Positions 48,100 to 60,666 of a stretch of DNA of 64,000 bases are shown here, piece after piece (within the stretch, counting starts at the first letter, position 1; the number at the start of each line of letters is the position of its first letter). Below the pieces are notes generated by a model. The model did not search any database. It was not told where the DNA came from and saw only the letters and a program-made list of their open reading frames with translations. Position numbers and translations under genes: made by a program. The DNA is from Ascarosepion bandense. Its lineage: Eukaryota > Mollusca > Cephalopoda > Sepiida > Sepiidae. Location: NCBI GenBank assembly GCA_037127315.1, contig JBBBDQ010000421.1, positions 1,537,001-1,601,000 of the forward strand. Reading direction: 5' to 3'.

Positions 48100-51000
48100 C
48101 ATACACGTCTTTTTGAGAGAAGTGTATTTTTAAGAAGGCCAGACGGTTTGTGTAAAAATTTGTTACATATGTTATATCTTTTTAGGCTCAGTAGTTAAAA
48201 ACTGCCAAAATTGTTAAAGATACATTTTCAACTTTATGGGAAAATTGTTTTCATATTTTTTGGCTAATGAGAGTTATGGTCTCATGCCTTAGTAAGAACC
48301 GGAATGGTTGTGAGCATCTCATCCTCCCGCCTTATGAACACCTGACCAGATACTTGTACACTTCCACTTATCTCCTTTTTTATATGAGAGACTTCTACCT
48401 TGATTTTTCATTTATTGTATTTTATGTTAATACAATTGTTTGTTTTAAATTTTCATTGTTTTTTTCCCATTCTGTCACCATACACTAAGTAACACAAAAA
48501 CACAATTATATCATAATATGTATAAATTGTAAGGTTTTCCTCTCTCATCTGAAGAAATTACAGAATTTCTATTATATTTATTCTAATACAAGAATTAGAT
48601 TTATATTGTATATTTTTGTAATTGCTTCTGACTACATTTGTTCTGCTACTGAATGAGCCCAGAGTCATTTTCACTGCCTCCCATTTCATACATGCTTTTT
48701 ATTTGATTTACAAAACTGAAACCTCAAGACTTAAATTATAAATTATGATTCAATTCAATTCTTTTCAATTCATTGTACAAAGTTGTAGAAGTGGCCATTT
48801 GTACATCAATACAGGTTTAAAGGGCAAATTCAGATTTAGTACAATTATAGCAAAATTAATATTAATAAAATTTTGCACAAATTTAGGAAAGAAACTGAAC
48901 ACCAAAAGCAACTTTTATGCTTTGTCTTATTGATCTGATGCCTTTTCCTGAGAAACAAAATTGATTGTTGACATAACAAATTGAAAACACTTTTGTAGTT
49001 GGACATCCTCTCATCAGACTCATCTTTATAAATGTACGCACAGTATGACCTGTTCTATATACATACTGTTTTGTTAGTAATTTGTTTTTGACATGTTGAA
49101 ACTGGAAGTTTGAGAGGGTGAAAGTTTGGCCTTGTAAAATGTTCAAAACATCCACAAAGAAAAAAGAAACAAAAGGAGGAAAGTAGATAAAGCGTAAATC
49201 CAAAATGTTTCTATCCTAGGAATTGTTGAGGTGTTTTACAAAACTTGTTTCTTTTAGCACAAATTATTATTTTCATACATAGGAAATAGACTAGACACAG
49301 AAAGATTTCTTATAGACTCATTTTATAACTTCAACTCTGATTTTAAATCTAACTGCAACTCAGATTGACTACTTGAAACATTGTATTTTTGTTTATACCT
49401 GGCACACAGACATAGTAGTAGATACATGAATATACATGAACATTTAACAGAAAAATGATTGGCTCTGTTTGTGAATGTTACTTGAAGAACATAAAATTTC
49501 TAATAAATATGTAGGCTTAAAAGCTGAAACTTTGCAGATATCTGATGTATTTTTTTAAAATGCTGTGTAATTTTATCATTCTCTGTAAATTATATGTTAA
49601 TTCAACTTTGTTTTTAGTTGGTCTTCACTCAATAGGAATATCATATTATATCCACACAGTAAAGATATCAAAGGGATATCATATCTCATTAATAATTTTC
49701 AATAAAAAGTGTTTGTTTTTTTTTTGTCTGAAATTGATTAATAGAATGTTTTAATAATTTGTCCACTATAATTTGTTCCTTTTACCAAATTTTATTTTAT
49801 TTGGTTAGAAGAAAGTTCTTAGTTTCTAATTGAATTTATTGTTCTAGAAATTGTGAGAACTTTCCTTCTAACAAGATAGACAATTTTTTTTTTATCTTTT
49901 TTAGGTTTTTCTTCACAAATGCTATAAAACAATGTTTAATATCAATAGTGAGTAAAAAATGACAAGACAGAAAAGTGTTTTGATGCATTTAATTCAGAAT
50001 GAACATTTTAATCATGACAGATTTACTATTATTAAGATGTGTTTGTTTTTTCTCATGTTTTTCATAGACATCTTTGCTCTATCTCTTATATACACCAGAA
50101 GGTGAACACTTCAACTTTGTCCACAAAAGAGGGTACAGCGATGTTTTCTCATACATCACAAACATATATAGTGGGGTATCTATTCTCTTCCCGTTTATAG
50201 TGGGGGTTGCGTTCTAATGAAGGGTAGTTGTATATTGTTGAAGATTAACAGAATTTGGCCTTGTTGTAGATAGCCCACTATAAGTCATAAAATGATTATA
50301 AAATCAAGAAAAGCAAATTGAGTTGAAAAATAACATTTTATATATACACATATCAATTAATGTTTTTACAATTGAAGTAATACTTGAAATATAGATCCAG
50401 CGGAGGTTGAAATGTTCATGGCAATAAAATGCTGAAAGAGAATTAATGCTTAGGAATGTCTTTGATGTAGTCGCTCCTTAGGTCAGTAAGTAGTTTTGAA
50501 GCAGGCAAGAAGGAAAGAGGTAAGGGAGGCGAGCGTAGTAAGCCACTTGACTTTTGTTCAAGGGAGCTACTAATTACTCTCTTCTCCTCGAGTTGGTCTG
50601 CCTGTCGATGCTTTCTGTATCTGCTTTTTATATCTTCTTTTTGGATCACAGCAGCTCATTTGGGATTTTTCACACTTGTATTTGATTCTGGGCTTCCCAT
50701 TGGCTGATAAATAAAATTTGCATAGGCTTGCGAACTGGAAATTTAATATTTAATTAATTTTTAGTTTTCAACCGGAACATCTGCGCGAAGCCGGTGGCGC
50801 ACAGACGACTTTTGATCATTTGCTTTTTGGTCTTGAAAGCGCTAACATCTGGTCCATCGCTTTTGCTCGGTATTACCACACATATTCATTACATTGTTCT
50901 TCACACTAAAACTATCCATTCTACATTCTTTTATCCTCTTTATATTTCCCTTTCTCTCTGGCAAATCTCTTTATAAATCTATAGAAAGCTGGAGATAATA

Positions 51001-51205
51001 AATGAGTAAAAGCCAAGTTTTGTTAACTATACCATCATTTTATTTTTGTTGTTGACTCCATAAGGTTACATCTTTTGTTATATGTGAATGTCATTTTTAT
51101 ATACATATTGCGGTGTTCAGGTTATAAAGACTTTTCTTCCGTGTATATGTATATTCATGTGAATATAGCATATTTGTTTTTACATGTGTGTGTCCAGTTA
51201 AATGT
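48100..51205. other. Intergenic region, no gene recognised
   Basis: AT-rich with short T runs. Open frames are short and have no resemblance to known proteins or convincing splice sites. A slightly more GC-rich patch lies at 50770-50870. Confidence 0.55.
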
Positions 51206-51395
51206 TTTTTTGGTTTTTTTTTTATAAGCGTTTCACCCCGAGCAAGGTATGTCACTGCCACTACTGTGCAGGGGGCTACATAGAGTGGAGAAAGGATGAT
51301 TAAATATAGGAAATGTCAGAGGGTGGGTGATAGGCGGGTAAGGATACTGAGAATGAGGGTTGGGTAGATGATAGTGTTCTGAGGATAATTGGGAG

Positions 51396-52223
51396 TTAGT
51401 GTGATAGGAGGTGTCTATTGACCCTACATTTAAACACCTGGAGATTGTAGCTGTCGGGAAAGCAGACTTGTGGAAGGGAGTTCCACAGGCGGGAAGCGCG
51501 AGAAAAGAAGCTGTTGGAGTAGAATTTATGGTTACATCTTATTTGTTTAACTGTAAAAGGGTGGGACCTAGTTGCTAATCTAGTATCTCGTGTGAATTCG
51601 TGCTTAGGCGGCACCAGTGATCTAAGCTCATCGGAGCAGTAGCCATGAAAGTACTTGTAGAAGAGGCACAGGGAAGCCACATCACGCCGGTGAGAGAGTG
51701 GTTGCAGCCGGTCTGCCAAGTCAGTATCAACCACGTTACAGATCCTCCTTTGTATTTTGTCAAGAAGCCCAAGGAGAGCAGCAGGGGCACCTGACCAGAT
51801 ATGGCAGCAATATCCAATACACAGGCGGATGGTAGATTTGTATATGTGCAGAATAGATTCAGGTGGGAAAAACTTCCGGGCCCTGCACAGGGAGCCGACT
51901 TTCATAGCAGCAGATTTGGCAATGGATTCGATATAGTCATTCCATTTGAGGTCCACCGAAAGTGTAAGGCCAAGGAGGCGTAGTATTTTACTCTCTGGGA
52001 GGCTAGCCTGTCCCATGCTAATGGGAGGTAGATGCGATTGTCTATGGTGGTTAGTTGATAACAGCTTCGTTTTAGAGGCATTGAAATTTACCAGCCATTT
52101 CCTACCCCAGGCCACTATGGATTGGAGGTCCCTTTCAAGTACGGCAGCGAGGTTCACTTTGTCGTCCACACCTGGTTTTTGATCGATGCGAGAGTAGATT
52201 GTTGTCATCGGCATACATGCCAA
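51396..52223 (-). pseudogene. LINE reverse transcriptase C-terminal part (continuation after frameshift)
   Basis: 275 codons, overlapping the previous frame by 89 bp. It continues after the YADD box with TTIYSRI, then DLQSIVAWGRKWLVNFNASK (thumb), [48 protein letters not shown] and ASRLWNSLPQVCFPDSYNLQ. This is the conserved C-terminal tail of CR1/Jockey-type LINEs. It was originally one reading frame with 52135-54033. Confidence 0.9.
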
Positions 52224-54033
52224 CTTGGGATCTAATGGTGTCAGGGAGATCGTTAATGTAGATCAGAAAGAGTGTAGGACCTAGGATAGAACCTTGAGGG
52301 ACGCCCGCGTTCGTATGGTAGTTTTGGGAGGCATGCCCATTTAATACCACCTTCAATGTGCAGTTAGAGAGGAAAGACTGGATGATGTCAAACAGATGTC
52401 TAGTTATCCCGTAGCTCCGCAGTTTGCACAAGAGGCCAGCATGCCAGACCCTGTCGAATGCTTTGGAGATATCCAAGGCAACGGTTCGGGGTTCACCATT
52501 CTTGTCGAGTGCCCGGTATATGTACTCGGTAATGGTCGTTAGCATATCAGCAGTAGACCTGGTGAAGCAAAACCTGTACTGTTTGTCAGAGAGAAGCCTG
52601 TTGGCCGTGAGATGCTGAATCACCTCGGCGTTGATAATGGCTTCGAAAACTTTGCCAAAGATCGGAAGGAGACTAATAGGACAGTAATTGGCGGGGTCTG
52701 AGGGTTCGCCAGAATTCTTAAATATAGGAACTACGCAGGAGGACTTCCAACAGGCAGGAAAGCAGGAAGCAGATAGGCAGAGGTTATAGAGTTTAGAGAG
52801 GACAGAAGAGAGTTCTGGGGCACATTTCTTCAGTACTATGACTGGGATTTCGTCACCGCCGCTCGCTTTGTGTGGGTCAAGTTGTGCAATTATCTTGGCG
52901 ACCAGCAAGGGTGTAATGTGGACGTTGTTTAGTTGAGCCTTAGTTCTGGGTGGGAAGTCTGGTGTAGGTATTCCTAACGAGTCCAGTGTCGAATTGGTTG
53001 AGAATCTACGGGCAAAGCATTCAGCCTTGTCGGCTGGGTAGATGAGAACTTCAAACTCATTGATTAGTGGGGGTATTGAAGTCTTGTTCCTGCTGAGCAC
53101 ACTTTTGCAGAGACGCCAGTAATCTTTAGAACCAAACTTAGAGGATGCTATGTGTTGCCTAATTCTGGTAGCAAATGCCCTCTTAGCTTTGTTCAGTACT
53201 TTTTTACACTTGTTCCGTGCTGAGGCGAAAAGGCGCCTGTTTTGGTTCGACAAGCAGCTTCGATAGAGCCGGAAGAAATGGTTCCGGTGGGCAATGGCGG
53301 CCGAGCAAGCGGGTGAGAACCAAGACGATGAATTTGGTTTTAGTTGGAATTTCCTGGCCGGGATAAAAGCATCGATGCCAGCCTTAACCCAAGAGGAGAC
53401 TTCGGAGGCACAGTCTTCAACAGGAAGATCAAAGACGTTGTTCCAGGGGACATCGCAGAGGAAGTCTTTGAATGAGTCCCAGTCGGCTCTTTGGTAGCAG
53501 TATGATATTCTGCTGGTCTGGTTTTCTTGGGTAGACTTAGTGCGGATTGATATGTTGACGGAGACTACGGCGTGGTCAGAGTTTCCAAGGGGGCAGAGTT
53601 GCCTGGTAGTGCAGGAGTCTGGGATGGAGGTAAAGCAAAGGTCAAGTAAAGAGTCCCTTCCGTTAGGGTTTTTAGGGAAACGTGTGGGGAAGTCCACCAC
53701 TTGCGTTAGAGCTTGGGTTATTGAAAAGTACATGGTGCGGATCCCAGCAAGGTCGGTGGCTGAGTTTTCAAGCCACTTGGTGTGGTGGGCGTTAAAATCG
53801 CCAAACACAAATACATGGGCAGATGGGTGAGAAGAAATGGCCCTGTCGATATTAGTAGAGATGCAATCAAGTACCGTACAGTCAGAGGAGGAGGGGGAGC
53901 GGTAGAAGAAGAGATAGCTAACTGAGCTTAGAAGTGAGAGGCGGAAGCACATGAAGGAATGATCAAGGGATTCAAGAGATGTGACCCTGGCTAGGGGGAG
54001 TTGTTCGCTGACATATACACCAAGCCCATGCAT
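52135..54033 (-). pseudogene. LINE endonuclease + reverse transcriptase, broken just after YADD
   Basis: 632 codons from the first ATG; the reading frame already runs upstream to about 54066 (AIRKDSNVH before MHGLGVYV). Residues 1-150 are the C-terminal two thirds of an APE endonuclease: FVFGDFNAHHTKWL, RDSLLDLCFTSIPD and GNSDHAVVSV (the GNSDH catalytic block). Reverse transcriptase starts near residue 380: KASGGDEIPV, PISLLPIFGKVFEA, motif A ALDISKAFDRVWHAGL, motif [21 protein letters not shown], motif C GMYADD. Directly after YADD one extra base (near 52203) shifts the frame, and translation ends 18 codons later. In motif 2 the usual GFR is RFC. Together with 5' truncation this makes it inactive. 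Confidence 0.9.
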
Positions 54034-54066
54034 ATGGACATTGGAGTCCTTCCTTATAGCAGGTTG

Positions 54067-55280
54067 TTGTTTGTGTGCACTATGTTATAATTTGTTGTGG
54101 TATTTGGGTGTGTGAATTGTCTCTTGAATTAATTCCTTGGTTTTCTGTATATTCTTTTCATGTATAAAGCACATCTTTTTATGAATTTAAGCACATCTTC
54201 CTTTGGCTCGTTGATGTGTTGGTTGAATCTTTGACTGCTAACACAAACTGTGTGAGCTGTGGACCAGCTAAGGAGAGAAAAAGGTTATGCATGTGTTTAC
54301 TGTTCTTTTTATATTTACTTACCAACTACACGTTTCTGCTTTGATTTTGGTGTGAACGTTAGTCATTGGTTAACCACATTAGCTATGGATGAATTATAAT
54401 GTAGGTTACCAGAAATATGCAAGAATTGAAAGAAGGAAAAAGGATGCATGTGTTGAGAAAGTTTTTCAGTCACTCTATTACTAAAGAGGAAAGGGTATAT
54501 TTCAATATGCTATAGGGATTATATAAAAATACAAAATAAAATAAAAAACACAAAATAAAATAAAAAGACAAAATAAAAGTATGAAATAAAATAAACATAA
54601 AAATCTCCCAGGAGTCCTCTGACAGGAAAGACAATTGAGGCACGTGCAAAAAGAGAGGCCTCCTGGTGCCAAAAATAAACTCCACCTCTTTCTCTGTTGG
54701 ACTTTGGATGGTAAAGACATACCGACTGTTTGGGAAGGAATTTCCCCAACAAGAGGTCATTGGAATCAAAAAAATAAAATCAGTGTCCAAACTGTCCCTC
54801 TAGTGTCTCTGTATCTTTCCTTTTCTATTTGCCTATTTATTTCAGCGGCGAAAGCCATTCAACAAGTTTTGGATGTTTAGGCAAAAGAACCAACCCAGCA
54901 GCAATAGCCATAACATTCCATAATGCTTTAATTACCACAAACTATTTTCTGCTTTATAGTTATCTGCCAAATATGTTTGCTCTGCTATATTAATAGTGAT
55001 TCTGGGAAAACACCCAAAACAATTAACAATTTCAATGTGGACTTGTTCGAAATATTTCTCACTTGTAGGTTCAAATGTTTTATAAAACATATAATAGTGA
55101 TTTTAGTATCACTTACTTGAACAACTTAAATCATTATGTTTATTTACAAAAGCAATTAACTCATTACACTGTTACTGGTTCCATAACCTGACAAAGTCAC
55201 GGAGGTAACATGTAGCAGATCTTCAGCAGGAATAATAGAACAAAGCATATCCTTCTTGAACTACAACTCATTACAAGGTA
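54067..55280. other. Intergenic region, no gene recognised
   Basis: AT-rich. 54640-54890 is open on both strands but reads as low-complexity or hydrophobic peptides without family resemblance. Confidence 0.55.
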
Positions 55281-55284
55281 TTTC

Positions 55285-55590
55285 AGTCAGTTAAGTGCCA
55301 TACGTGAAACCCGCTTGGGCGATCATGTCTCAAAAGAGACATGACTGACTGGGCAGAAGATTATCTCGCAGTAGGTTGCCATTGCTTTCTGCAGTAGACT
55401 GGTTGCCAGCCAAGGCTATAGAACCCAATCTGTCCTGTTATTTAACCCATAACTGGAAGGAATAGATGGATTATACCTTTCCCAAGGGTATTTGCACGTA
55501 AGTGAATGCAATGAATTCAACTGGAATTCGAACTCAGCTCTCCAATTTCGTGTTCCAAGCCAATATCCACTGGACCACAACGCACAAGGT
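55285..55590 (-). mobile_element. SINE-A, full length
   Basis: Hairpin catgtctc aaaa gagacatg at about 55325-55345, body gaacccaatctgtcctgtta, B box in ggaattcgaactcagc and head tatccactggaccacaacgc. Confidence 0.88.
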
Positions 55591-55594
55591 ATTT

Positions 55595-58500
55595 ACAGAT
55601 ACCAAAAATGTCTTAGGTTATATTTTTTAAATTTAATGTAATTATTGCACTTATTATAGTTAATAGATTTTTATATCTTATCAATGAATTTTCAAGTATT
55701 TAAATCTATGTTTGCTTGTGTTATTTAACATAAATTTAATAAATCTTGTCTTTAAGTCTTTGGGTTGTTTTTTTGGATAGAGAATTAGAAGTAACATTGC
55801 ATAAATGTTGCCTCTCCAATTTGAAAAAGAAAAACATGCCTCTTAAGAAATTGCTAAGATAAACCTGTACATTAGATATTTATCAATGTTTACACACACA
55901 TCATTAGCAATGTTACTTTTTAACAGACTTACATATGGAAGCCTTAAAAAATGTTTCTACATCCTTCATTTTATAAAACCATCTTTACTGAATTAATAAT
56001 TAGTATATTCACTTTTATGCTCTATTTTACAGAAAGCATTATTATTTAAGAATGGGGTCATTAATATATTCATGGGGCTACTAAAAAGTTTAAGGAATTT
56101 GAATAATGTGCTTAAACCTGCTGTAGTTATCCTTCTGTAGATCAGAATATTTCCAGTTTACCATAATCAATTTCTTATGCATAGTTTATCTATACACAGA
56201 ATTGAGAAAATTATTTGAATTGTGTGTAAGTTTAGAGACAAGTGGTAGCACTTAAGTAATTAACTAGATTTGTATAGACAATGTTTTTGTTTATTTGTAA
56301 TCTCTCAGACAATTTGTCAGACAAGAAAAATATGGTTTTTGAAACTCCTTTTAGTCAATGTTTACTTGATACTTTTCTAGTTTAGTGTAGAGAGAAAATT
56401 ATAGAATCAAATTTGAACTGATTAAAAAAAGGTAAAAAAACATTTCAGATTGGTAGAAAGTACAACTTTAGTTGTCAAATACTTGTAATGTTTTCAGGAA
56501 GTTTGTAACTATAGGGAGATGGTTAATGTTTATTAATTCGGCCTTTGTGTCATTCACAACCAAACTCCCTACAGCTTACAAGTTTTATCCAAAATTATCA
56601 TCAGAATTATTGAAGCTATAGGGTGCGTATTCTTTTCAACTGTCAGGGGTCACCAGTGAGGTAGTAGGGATGGATAAGGTTTATTGATTCGGCCTTGTGT
56701 TAGACTTAACCAAACTCCCTACAGCTTATAAGTTTTATGCAGAATTATCATCAGAATTGTCAGAAGGCTGGTTGTCAACAGGTTAGAATATGTGGAATTA
56801 TGTGGAATAATGTAAGAAAAAAATATACATTTTGAATGTTCAAATAGAAATTTATTAAAAGAAATGAATGACAAGAATTCGTAGAGATTAATGTTCAATG
56901 AAAAAGTTAAAGGTATCAAGATTTGTAGAAAATGTTTGTAGTAGTAATTGTTGAAAGAGTATATGCATATGTATGTATGTATTAGCGTTTGTTTGATAGG
57001 AATGTTTTTGCATGGAGAAGAAGTAAAATGAATTAGCACACAAGAAAGGAGAAAGAGAAGGTCCAGGCTGATTTGAAGTTGAAGTTACATTTTAGTTTTG
57101 TCTTTCTAGCTGCTCTCGTCTGAGTCTCTAACTGACTGATGCTGATCAAGCCATTTATATAGTTCTTTAGAATTTCGCACTTATTTGCTAAGTCCCTTTC
57201 CTCTTGCAAGTCACTTCCATTGGTCAGAAAATCAATTTAACACCTACTTGCAAAATCTAGTTTCGACTTTTTCTTTAAGCACATGGTCAATCCTTTTCCT
57301 GTTTGGGAAAAACCAGGATTTCACATGTCATTGTGAATTTTTATAAAATTGAAGAAGAAAGTTGATTTTAATTCTTAATTTCCTATTCCATAAATTATAC
57401 TTAAAACTTAATAAGTGAATTACAGATATTTAAAATGACTGAAATCTGTATTATTTATTACATTATATTATTTTTTAAAATTGGCCAAGTTTTGATTGGA
57501 ATGTATTTATAGTTAATAAAATAATGTAAGAACCATTCATCTTCATGTGACCTTCTCAGTTTAACTATATAGTAAATGGAATTGACTTTATGGAATTGAT
57601 AAGCAAAAATAAAGATAGTTCAAGAAGGATATACTTCTTTTTATCCCACAAATTCATTTCATTCTCAAAAAGCAAAAATACAGATAATAATTTTGTTGCA
57701 AAGTAAATGAATCAAATTCTGAATCTCTGTTATTTTGCATTTTCATAAATTTTACTTAATTTTGACATTTTTTGATTTAATATTTATAAAAATAATTTGT
57801 CATGAATTACCACTTTAAAATTTTGCAAAGTATGGTTTACACTAAGTTAAATGTATTCATAGATTTGAATAATATTCTAAAAACCCTGATATCCTTAAAA
57901 TTGGATCAGAAGAAATGAGCTATTAGGAAAAAGGTCTCAAAATATAATAAAAGTACAATTACATCACTGAAACTTTTACAAGACTTGCACTGCATCTTGT
58001 CATCATAATGAGTGAGTGAGTGATTAAAAACTGTTATGGTAAATCATGTCTGGACAAGATATTTCTTTTTCTAAATTAGCTTCAAGATAAATTTGTACCT
58101 ATAAACAGACACAAAATAATGGGGTTAAAAATCAGAGTTATATTTTGTCTACGCACCAAGTTTAATTATATAAGATTAAATAAGCTTATAATAAATGTTT
58201 TCATTTTAGTAAAAAAAGCAATGAGCAGACACTGAAGTCCTAGGATGTTCCATATATACAAATAGTCTTGTAATCATTTTTAATCAATCTCATGCTGTTG
58301 ATGGAACACATACATTTGCAGTTATATAAAACAAGCAAAAACACAAATAAGAGAAATCAATTAAGATTATCTTTGAGATTATTCATTAACAAGCAAGTTT
58401 AATTACATTGTAGAATAGGTCATGATTAAATCTTGTTAACAAGTAAAAATGTAAATGTCAAATACATAACTATCCACATTCTACTTATGATAATTTTTTT

Positions 58501-59125
58501 AATCATTTCACCCCAAGCAAGGCTGTACCGCATAAGAGAGTTAAAGTTTTACCCAAGAGGAGAGTAAAGAGAAAGACGAACCAGGTGAAAGAGAAAGAGC
58601 AAGAGAAGGATGTGGACACAGGAGTGAAAACAGTTGCAAAGGTAGAGAGAAAGGAAAAGAACAAGATACATGGGTTGATGTAGAAAAGGCTGGAGTTAAG
58701 TGGATGCATTTGAAAGACAAAATATTAACATTACAAGAATTTTCAGACTGATGACCTTTATTTTTTATATAAAAATGGTTGTACAAGAACCATTGTACAT
58801 TATTCTAATACTGAGTAATTAAAATGCAAAAGACCCATTGAAAAAGAAAATCTACACTAAGAAAAAGTGATTTATTGATAGTTATTGGAAAGTTCATTGA
58901 TACTCAGGAAAACTGTTTGCTTTATTAAGTCCTAGTTGACATAGATTTTAATAAAAATGTTTGCATATCTTACTTTCACTACTTCATCTGTAGGGCAAAA
59001 AATGACACAACAGGTTTTAACAAAAAAGAAAAATCGGTGAGCTTCCTGATGATAAATTTCATTTTTCTATTTGGAATTTTCAATTGAAATACATCAGTAT
59101 ATATTTCTGAGTTGATATACACTAT
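55595..59125. other. Intergenic region, mostly featureless
   Basis: AT-rich. An imperfect direct repeat of about 90 bp occurs at 56516-56610 and 56665-56757 (ttcggccttgtg, accaaactccctacagctta, aattatcatcagaatt). 58500-58530 (atcatttcaccccaagcaag) is the 3' end of a CR1-like LINE. No gene is recognised. Confidence 0.55.
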
Positions 59126-59129
59126 TTAC

Positions 59130-59400
59130 ATTATTCAGACTATTGTCCTCATCTTGGTTACCATTTGTATGACATTCCAGTTCTAGGAATTTTGAACTGA
59201 ACCCTTTATTACGATCATTCTCATTCTTTGTGCAAAATCTCTTTTGGTAGTCATGAGTTATCTCCCTCTAACCTGATTCTCTAAGTTATTTGTTCAGCAC
59301 TGCTGTAGCCTGGTATTGAACTCCCAACTCTTTGGGTCAAGTCACTGGAACCAAGCCACGTCTACATTCACTGGGCCAGGTCTCCTTAAGGACAAGAACA
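59130..59400 (-). mobile_element. tRNA-derived SINE (SINE-C family), diverged
   Basis: Collinear with 47789-48065 (cagactattgtcctcatctt, gaactgaaccctttattac, ctcttttggtagtcatga, tctccctctaacctga). The CTGAAGA...GAAAC part is lost. Confidence 0.7.
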
Positions 59401-59751
59401 ACCGAATTTCTGGAACATATAAACCTAATGTTCACTAACAATTTTTTTACTAGAGTTCATATTGCAATTTTTTATGTTAATGATTTTCTATAGTATTTTT
59501 TTATGTTAATGATTTTCTCTACTATTCTTTTTTTACGAGAATTCAAAAAGATTTCTAAAGATAAAATGAAATGGGGTCTTTTTTTAATTTTTTCAATAAA
59601 ACGTTTATTACCATCATTATTAACTACCTGATGAGACATTGTTCTTTCAATGTTGAAACAAAATGTAGAATTTTTAGTAGTTTGTACATGTTTTAAATTT
59701 TGTAGTAGTTTGTACATGTTCTAAAATAAGAATCAATAATAAAAATATGTG

Positions 59752-59930
59752 TGTGCATATATATGTGTGAGTATATATATATATATATATATATACACGT
59801 GTATATATATATATATGTGTGTATATATATGTGTGTATATATATATGTATACATACATATGTATATATACATGTGTATATATGCATATATACATATACAT
59901 ATATACATATGTGTATATATATACATATAT
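59752..59930. repeat. Compound (TA)/(TATG)/(TACA) microsatellite
   Basis: Alternating tatata, tatgtg and tacata runs. All the long tyrosine-isoleucine frames here are artefacts of this repeat. Confidence 0.93.
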
Positions 59931-60391
59931 TTTCTAAACATATGCTGTTAAATATAAGAGACAATGAAAGTCTATTATGTTTAATCATGAGCCGTTCTAA
60001 ACGTCATATTTTTGCATTAATTTCAGTTGAAAATAAAGACAAAAATTCTCCAACATTTGGATAATTATTTATTGATTTTATTCTAAGCTTTCAGCTCACA
60101 TGAGCCATCTTCAGAGAGGTTGTTTAAACTGAAATATTATAACATCCACCATCACCAACGATTTTATTTTGTGTTGACATAAAACTCTGCTTGGTTTAAA
60201 CAACCTCTCTGAAGATGGCTCATGTGAGCCGAAAGCTTAGAATAAAATCAATAAATAATTATCCAAATGTTGGAGAATTTTTGTCTTTATTTTCAACTGA
60301 AATTAAAGCAAAAATACGTTTAGAACGGCTCATGATTAAACATAATAGACTTTCATTGTCTCTTATATTTAACAGCATATGTTTAGAAAAT
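59930..60391. mobile_element. Large palindromic element, about 198-bp arms
   Basis: 59930-60129 (ttttctaaacatatgctgtt ... gaggttgtttaaac) is the reverse complement of 60194-60391 with few differences, around a 64-bp centre. The right arm holds CTGAAGA (60209-60215), a GGCTC/GAGCC stem with loop ATGT, and GAAA (60231-60234). The left arm holds the same with GAGCT in place of GAGCC. No coding sequence. Confidence 0.88.
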
Positions 60392-60570
60392 TACTTGCTG
60401 CCTTGATATACTAAATATACATATATATGTACATATATATGTGTGTAGATGTATGTTTATATGTATAGATATATATATATTTATACATATAAACATACAT
60501 GTGTAATTTTGTTATTACAATGGTTTATAAAAGCATTATATCACTACACAAAAATTTTTAGGTTTCAGAA

Positions 60571-60666
60571 CTGTTCATCGGTATATGTTTGTATTTCTGT
60601 CTTTGTAATATATTTAACATTATTCCGTCTTTGTGTTTTTATTTCTGGCCTCAACGGACCACAATA
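60571..60666 (+). repeat. Gypsy LTR 3' part
   Basis: tatgtttgtatttctgtctt ... ctcaacggaccacaata matches the end of 61926-62150. It is followed by ccttggtgatgagg, a diverged primer-binding region. Confidence 0.75.

Larger units (their letters stand above)
51210..54066 (-). mobile_element. CR1/Jockey-like LINE, 5' truncated, nearly intact
   Basis: About 2.86 kb from within the endonuclease (54066) to the 3' end at about 51210 (ccccctgcacagtagtggca ... ttgctcggggtgaaacgctt, then an A run). At least seven fragments of the same family occur in the window (1-574, 23165-24003, 24232-24490, 29880-30160, 30490-30885, 43045-43375, 58500-58530). Same strand as PTPA but upstream of it. Confidence 0.9.

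Noticed and set aside
54470..54790. Hydrophobic minus-strand frames of 72-106 codons
   Set aside because: Low-complexity Phe/Leu/Ile repeats from an aaataaaata tract; three overlapping frames are open at once, which argues against coding.
59693..60000. Several long frames on both strands rich in Tyr and Ile
   Set aside because: They are translations of the compound TA/TATG microsatellite and have no coding character.
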